From: Chryseobacterium sp.
GTDB lineage: Bacteria; Bacteroidota; Bacteroidia; Flavobacteriales; Weeksellaceae
Assembly: GCF_019236175.1 (NCBI RefSeq)
Contig: NZ_JAFAJM010000003.1
Span: 1 to 64,000 of the forward strand
Direction of reading: 5' to 3'
Length of the DNA stretch: 64,000 nucleotides
The notes below the pieces were generated by a model. It did not search any database. It had not been told where the DNA came from and saw only the letters and a program-made list of their open reading frames with translations. Of this stretch, positions 60,134 to 64,000 are shown piece after piece. The translations under genes were made by a program, and so were the position numbers. How positions within the stretch are numbered: the first letter of the stretch is position 1; each line of letters starts with the position of its first letter.

Positions 60134-60639
60134 GATCCGTTAGCAGCGAACGGAGCCTTTATTGGCGGTAAATTATTTGTAAATAAATGTTGAATATCTT
60201 CTATACCATCATATAAAGAGATGAAGTGGTATTTGTTTTCATGGATTTGTTGTTTATGGATTACAATAATAAGGAAAATCTTTAACGGATAATTACGGGA
60301 AGACGTAAAATATAAGACTTTCACCACTTATTTCTGAAGTTGAAATATAAAGCCTTTTATGGATTCCGGATTTAATGATACGATCAATTTTCTGGAAGAT
60401 AAAATTTATAAACAGGATGCTGCCGCAGAATCTGTCGATTTTACCATAGATTTTGAGTCGGCTAAAAAAAATACTCAGACAAAATGAGATGGATAATTAT
60501 CCGCCACAAAAGCAGCTTCCGCCACCACCAATGAAAGTAGGCAGATAGAGTATAAATGGGTTGAAGATGTAATCTTCAGAATGGAAAACTGATGATTACA
60601 TCTTGTTATTTTTAATGAGAAGATCAATTGTATGTGAGC
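60134..60639. other. 506-bp intergenic region with two tiny open frames
   Basis: Between mcrB and the membrane protein gene (both minus strand) there is no clear gene. Two very short plus-strand frames (60359-60487 and 60489-60548) are next to each other in different frames and may be gene remnants. Confidence 0.5.
60359..60487 (+). CDS. Possible 42-residue peptide or gene remnant
   Basis: The short frame begins MDSGFNDTINFLEDKIYKQD, an acidic and helical-looking sequence, and ends KKNTQTK. It has no promoter or terminator evidence. An 18-base-scale proline-rich frame (MDNYPPQKQLPPPPMKVGR) follows one base later in another frame. Both may be decayed remnants. Confidence 0.25.
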   Translation: MDSGFNDTINFLEDKIYKQDAAAESVDFTIDFESAKKNTQTK

Positions 60640-61176
60640 CTATGCCGCGATTTCAATTTTCCTGCACATCCATCTCCTCAGTCTCCACACCGGCAGATAT
60701 ACAAACACGACAGACAAAATCCCGGCCAGTACACCTACCACTACAGCCATTGCTGTAGCATCCAGTTTATAATCTTTTGAGAAATTATATTGTCCGATGA
60801 ACAGTAGGGAGAGGACGAGTAATCCTGTAATCACTCCATGCAGAATGCTTAGCCTGGTCATCAGTTTTTTGAGGTTAAGCTGTTCGTCTACAGTAAACTC
60901 TATGGCACCTTGTCCGGCGGCATCAGTCACTCTTTTGAGGATATCGATGGTAAGAACTACCGGAAGGAATATCGCCATCGGAAGGGTGAGACGGGCTAAG
61001 TTTTGGGTGCCTGCAAAAAAATGAGTGTATCCCAGTTCTTTGAAACTCGCATAAGCGATAATAAAGTTGAAGAATACATTCGGAAGGACATAGTAAATGG
61101 TACGCTTTATCAGAAAGCGTTTCAGGGTGGTTTTTTTTATTAATTTAGGCTTTGCAGGCTTTATTTTAAATTTCAT
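60640..61176 (-). CDS. Small four-helix membrane protein
   Basis: The 178-residue protein has a basic N-terminus (about 25 residues) and four hydrophobic helices, and ends WRLRRWMCRKIEIAA. It overlaps the upstream condensation-like gene by 4 bases and is the last gene of that operon. No family is recognised. It may be a membrane anchor or transporter piece for the lipid made by the operon. Confidence 0.75.
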   Translation of the reverse strand: MKFKIKPAKPKLIKKTTLKRFLIKRTIYYVLPNVFFNFIIAYASFKELGYTHFFAGTQNLARLTLPMAIFLPVVLTIDILKRVTDAAGQGAIEFTVDEQLNLKKLMTRLSILHGVITGLLVLSLLFIGQYNFSKDYKLDATAMAVVVGVLAGILSVVFVYLPVWRLRRWMCRKIEIAA

Positions 61177-62426
61177 AATGACAGGGTCAACAGCTCAATG
61201 GCTTTATCTTTAATTTTACGGGCTTCTTCTTTCGGAAGGAAATTCTCATTAGACATAAACGTGAAATCCATCTGCTGATTATATGTACTGGCTACGAATG
61301 TATTGGAATTTAACCATGGAAAAGCAACCGTAGGGCTAATAATGGATTCTACTTTAAATTTCTGATACTCGTTCGGAATATCAATTTTACCCATATTAGA
61401 AAGTGTAACATCATGGCTTCCGTTGCTGGTTTTCAGCAGGGAAATCATACGTTCCACCACAGGGTGCATTTGTTCACCCATCCATAACAATTCACGGGCT
61501 TCCATTTTACCGATCTTTTGGATGAGGTCATTTTTAATGTCTTTCGCATTGCTCAGAACATCCTGGCTGTCTTTTTTTATGGTGAGTTCCACCGTTGGGG
61601 CAAAAGCAAATAAGTGATCCTGTCTGATTTCCGGAATAAAATGGCGGACATCTACAGGGCTGATCACCTTACCTTTGGCCTGTGTTCCCTGTATATCACG
61701 GAAAGCCTGCATCACGGCGGCACAAAGCAGTGCATGTACCGAGATTCCGTTGGCCTTACATTTTTCGGTGATCTGTCGGGTCGTTTCAATATCCAGTTTT
61801 CTGTGCAGGGCGTAGTTTTTCCCGTGGTTTCTCTTTTTGCTTTTTCTTTGCAGCAGGAAAAAAACACCGGCAAACATGAGGTAAATTCTGGCCTTTAGCT
61901 TTTTGGATTTGAGATTGAAATCTTTAGGAAGAAATTCATCTACCGACCGGAAAGCTTCATAAGGCGGAAGTTCTGCCGAAGGATTATCCAGCAGACAAAG
62001 CAGCTCCCGCATCAGCGTTATACCCGTAGTACCGTCGCCGATACAATGGGGCATAACCCAGAGAATCTCAGAAACATTCGTCCCTTTGATCCACACCAGT
62101 CTGGCCAGAGGCGTTTTTTCACCGTCAAAAAGATGAAACCATTCACTTTCAGACTCAAAAAGCCAGTCATGATCAGTCTGTCGGCTTATAATCCTGAGCG
62201 GGATAGGAGTAATCTCTTTTTCTTCTGTAAAAAAAGGATACTTTCCGCCGGATTCATCAATAATCGTTCTTAGCAAAGCATGTTTCTGCTGGATCTTTGT
62301 AAGGGCCGTTCTAAAGTTTTCTTCGGAAAGTTCTCCGGAGATTTTTGCAGTAAATACACAGTTTAAAGGTGTTTTAGAATCTACATACATGATTCTTTCC
62401 ACCATCATAAGCGGTCTTTTCATCAT
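61173..62426 (-). CDS. Condensation-domain-like acyltransferase (copy 2)
   Basis: The 417-residue protein shows the condensation/PapA/WES-type active-site motif HCIGDG (HHxxxDG with the first His replaced by Pro), a paired structure typical of these bilobal acyltransferases, and TLSNMGKIDIP near the C-terminus. It is a paralogue of the gene upstream (same order of blocks: MKRPLMMVERI against MKRRLLFGERM, QQKHALLRT against QHKHPWLRA). It should transfer acyl groups to hydroxyl or amine acceptors. It is translationally coupled at both ends by 4-base overlaps. Confidence 0.82.
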   Translation of the reverse strand: MMKRPLMMVERIMYVDSKTPLNCVFTAKISGELSEENFRTALTKIQQKHALLRTIIDESGGKYPFFTEEKEITPIPLRIISRQTDHDWLFESESEWFHLFDGEKTPLARLVWIKGTNVSEILWVMPHCIGDGTTGITLMRELLCLLDNPSAELPPYEAFRSVDEFLPKDFNLKSKKLKARIYLMFAGVFFLLQRKSKKRNHGKNYALHRKLDIETTRQITEKCKANGISVHALLCAAVMQAFRDIQGTQAKGKVISPVDVRHFIPEIRQDHLFAFAPTVELTIKKDSQDVLSNAKDIKNDLIQKIGKMEARELLWMGEQMHPVVERMISLLKTSNGSHDVTLSNMGKIDIPNEYQKFKVESIISPTVAFPWLNSNTFVASTYNQQMDFTFMSNENFLPKEEARKIKDKAIELLTLSL

Positions 62427-63694
62427 GATACAGCTAAATATTCCAGTTGTGATTTAATAATTTTCATGACTTCGTCACGAACGGCCAGTGCTTCAGCATA
62501 AGGCAGGTATCCCTCACTTCCTACAAAAGAAAAATCCATTTCTCCTCTGAAGGTTGAGGTCACCATCGTGGTAGTATTCCCTAACGGACCAATCACAGAA
62601 GGACTGAAAATAGTCTCCAGGGTAAATGCTTTATACCGGTGTGGGATCTGAATACGTCCCAGATTGGAAAACATGCAGTCATTGGATGATTTTCCGTTTT
62701 TTAATAATCGGGTAAAATTATTCAGGGCATCGTGTCCGGATTCCATCACCATCATAGTGATATAAGGATTCAGCTTTGAAGTTTTACGTTCTACAGATTC
62801 CTGCATCAGGCGCAGGTTGTCTAAGAAACTTAATTTATGATCAGAAGAAACAACAATCATCAGCCCGAAAGCAAAAATATGATCTTCCTTCACCTGCGTA
62901 GCAAAACGTCTGATATCTACAGGACAGGAAACTTTATTGAAAGCTGCCGTACCTTTTACCCTTTTAAATGCCTGAAGTACAGCGGCACTCAGAAAAGTGT
63001 TCACAGTGACTTCATTCGATTTGCAGTAAGAAATCAATTGCTGGCTTACGGTATGATCAAGCTTCCAGTGGATTAAATAATCGTTTTGTCTCTCCACAGC
63101 TTTTTTGCCGACAGGAATCCACCTGATGGCGGTAGCAGCCAGTCTGCCAATAAATTTCGCTTTAAGCTGTTGTCTGCGGCTGGCCAGAACCGAGGCCGGA
63201 ACAACATCCTGAATTCCCAGGATAGGTTTTTCTACCCCGATATCCATTGAAGGATTATCCAGGACCTGAAGGAATTCATATAAAAAAGCCATTGCAGAGC
63301 CACCATCACATAAACAATGATGGAACGCAAAAAGCATATCTGAAATTTCTTCTCCCTTGATCCATACAAACCGGATTAAAGGGAGTTTTTCGTAATTAAA
63401 CGGCGTGTGCCATTCTCTCCTGGATTCTTCCTGCCACTGGTTTTCATGCTGGCGCGCGATAATCCTTACCGGAATGGAGATCGGATTTTCCGGTACATCA
63501 AACCATGGAATATTCTTTTCATCATGAGTGATGAGAGCTCTTAACCACGGATGTTTATGCTGAATCTGAGCCAGCGCACGCTGGATATCTTCCAGTTTGA
63601 AGCTGCCTCTCAGCCTGAACGGAATGACGGCGTTAAAAGGTTCGGTTCCGTCTCCTAATAACATGCGCTCGCCAAATAACAATCTTCTTTTCAT
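62423..63694 (-). CDS. Condensation-domain-like acyltransferase (copy 1)
   Basis: The 423-residue protein has the full HHxxxDG motif (FHHCLCDGGSA), plus SNLGRIQIPHRYK and an N-terminal block like that of its neighbour copy. The C-terminal MDFSFVGSEGYLPY is also shared. Such enzymes include PapA-type and wax-ester-like acyltransferases that acylate glycolipids. It follows a glycosyltransferase 3' end on the same strand, so the operon probably builds an acylated glycolipid or glycosylated metabolite. Confidence 0.85.
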   Translation of the reverse strand: MKRRLLFGERMLLGDGTEPFNAVIPFRLRGSFKLEDIQRALAQIQHKHPWLRALITHDEKNIPWFDVPENPISIPVRIIARQHENQWQEESRREWHTPFNYEKLPLIRFVWIKGEEISDMLFAFHHCLCDGGSAMAFLYEFLQVLDNPSMDIGVEKPILGIQDVVPASVLASRRQQLKAKFIGRLAATAIRWIPVGKKAVERQNDYLIHWKLDHTVSQQLISYCKSNEVTVNTFLSAAVLQAFKRVKGTAAFNKVSCPVDIRRFATQVKEDHIFAFGLMIVVSSDHKLSFLDNLRLMQESVERKTSKLNPYITMMVMESGHDALNNFTRLLKNGKSSNDCMFSNLGRIQIPHRYKAFTLETIFSPSVIGPLGNTTTMVTSTFRGEMDFSFVGSEGYLPYAEALAVRDEVMKIIKSQLEYLAVS

Positions 63695-63774
63695 ATATAG
63701 ATATCTGTCTTTTTTAGGCCATATACCATCGCTTTGTCTTTATAAATGCAGACACATCATAGCGATTTCATAGG

Positions 63775-64000
63775 CTATACTGAAGCTAATGTTGAATGTT
63801 GGTGTACAAAGTCTTCTAACAATTCTACTGCTTTGTCGTTTCCTCCGGCAAGGGTGAATGTGTCTCGAACTTCCTGAGCTGCTGCCCTGTATTTAGGATT
63901 TTCAAGCAATTCAAAAACGGTTTCACGGAGAGCATCCACACGCAGCCTTTTGTACCGGATACTGATTCCGCAGCCTGCCTGTTCTATTAATTTTGCAATA
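63775..64000 (-). CDS. Glycosyltransferase, UGT/MGT type (C-terminal part, truncated by window)
   Basis: The minus-strand frame ending at 63775 encodes the last 75 residues. It begins IAKLIEQAGCGISIRYKRLR, followed by an EFLLENPKYR-like block and a closing helix typical of the MGT/UDP-glycosyltransferase C-terminus. The 5' end lies outside the window. It is about 80 bases upstream of the first condensation-like gene and probably in the same operon. Confidence 0.75.
   Translation of the reverse strand, partial: IAKLIEQAGCGISIRYKRLRVDALRETVFELLENPKYRAAAQEVRDTFTLAGGNDKAVELLEDFVHQHSTLASV

Overview
The window looks like chromosomal DNA of a flavobacterium, most likely Chryseobacterium or a close Weeksellaceae relative. 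It is AT-rich. Promoters fit the Bacteroidota pattern TTTG-N17-23-TAnnTTTG, start codons lack clear Shine-Dalgarno sequences, and the proteins are typical of the phylum: TonB-dependent receptors with carboxypeptidase-regulatory domains, HPK7-type kinases carrying TPRs, AraC and LuxR regulators with membrane or TPR sensors, and small lipoproteins with an acidic run after the lipid cysteine.

Layout. 1-4400: two tRNA-Asp genes (the first cut by the window edge), then a secreted PI-PLC-like enzyme with a TonB receptor. 4500-16000: an AraC regulator, a membrane acyltransferase, a LuxR regulator behind paired inverted repeats, an L,D-transpeptidase lipoprotein, a retropepsin-like/PDZ protein, an esterase, and a two-component system bracketed by two related lipoproteins. 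16100-32400: tyrS, an ECF sigma factor, an aminopeptidase P, and small regulator/enzyme groups (Crp-type, AraC, XRE, oxidoreductases, siderophore-interacting protein, LysE, serine hydrolase, GNAT, FAD monooxygenase). 32500-35800: a three-gene operon of a membrane protein, a TRAFAC-type GTPase and a GAP1-like coiled-coil membrane protein, resembling GTPase-centred conflict systems. 36000-40800: a lysophospholipid acyltransferase, a lipoprotein and a TonB receptor.

The most interesting part is 40760-56475: two different peptide natural-product (RiPP) clusters either side of one TPR-AraC regulator. Cluster 1 (minus strand) has an easily missed 56-residue precursor with a class I lanthipeptide-type leader but no cysteine, a terminator-like hairpin, an S9 prolyl oligopeptidase and a split LanB dehydratase. 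Cluster 2 (plus strand) has a radical SAM/SPASM enzyme, six tandem 51-53-residue precursors with near-identical leaders and a Tyr-Cys-Cys...Cys core, a hairpin, an acyltransferase-like protein, an M50-type membrane protease with a PqqD-like N-terminus, a DUF2807-like protein, an outer-membrane beta-barrel and a degenerate serine-recombinase-fold protein. Upstream of both clusters lies the same element, ATTGATCAA-NN-CCGATA, at exactly the same distance (56 nt inclusive) from a TAnnTTTG-like -7 box, so one regulator probably drives both.

56700-60130 is an McrBC type IV restriction pair. 60640-64000 is an operon with a small membrane protein, two tandem condensation-domain-like acyltransferases and the 3' end of a glycosyltransferase, suggesting acylated glycolipid synthesis. 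Functions are inferred from motifs read by eye; no database search was run.
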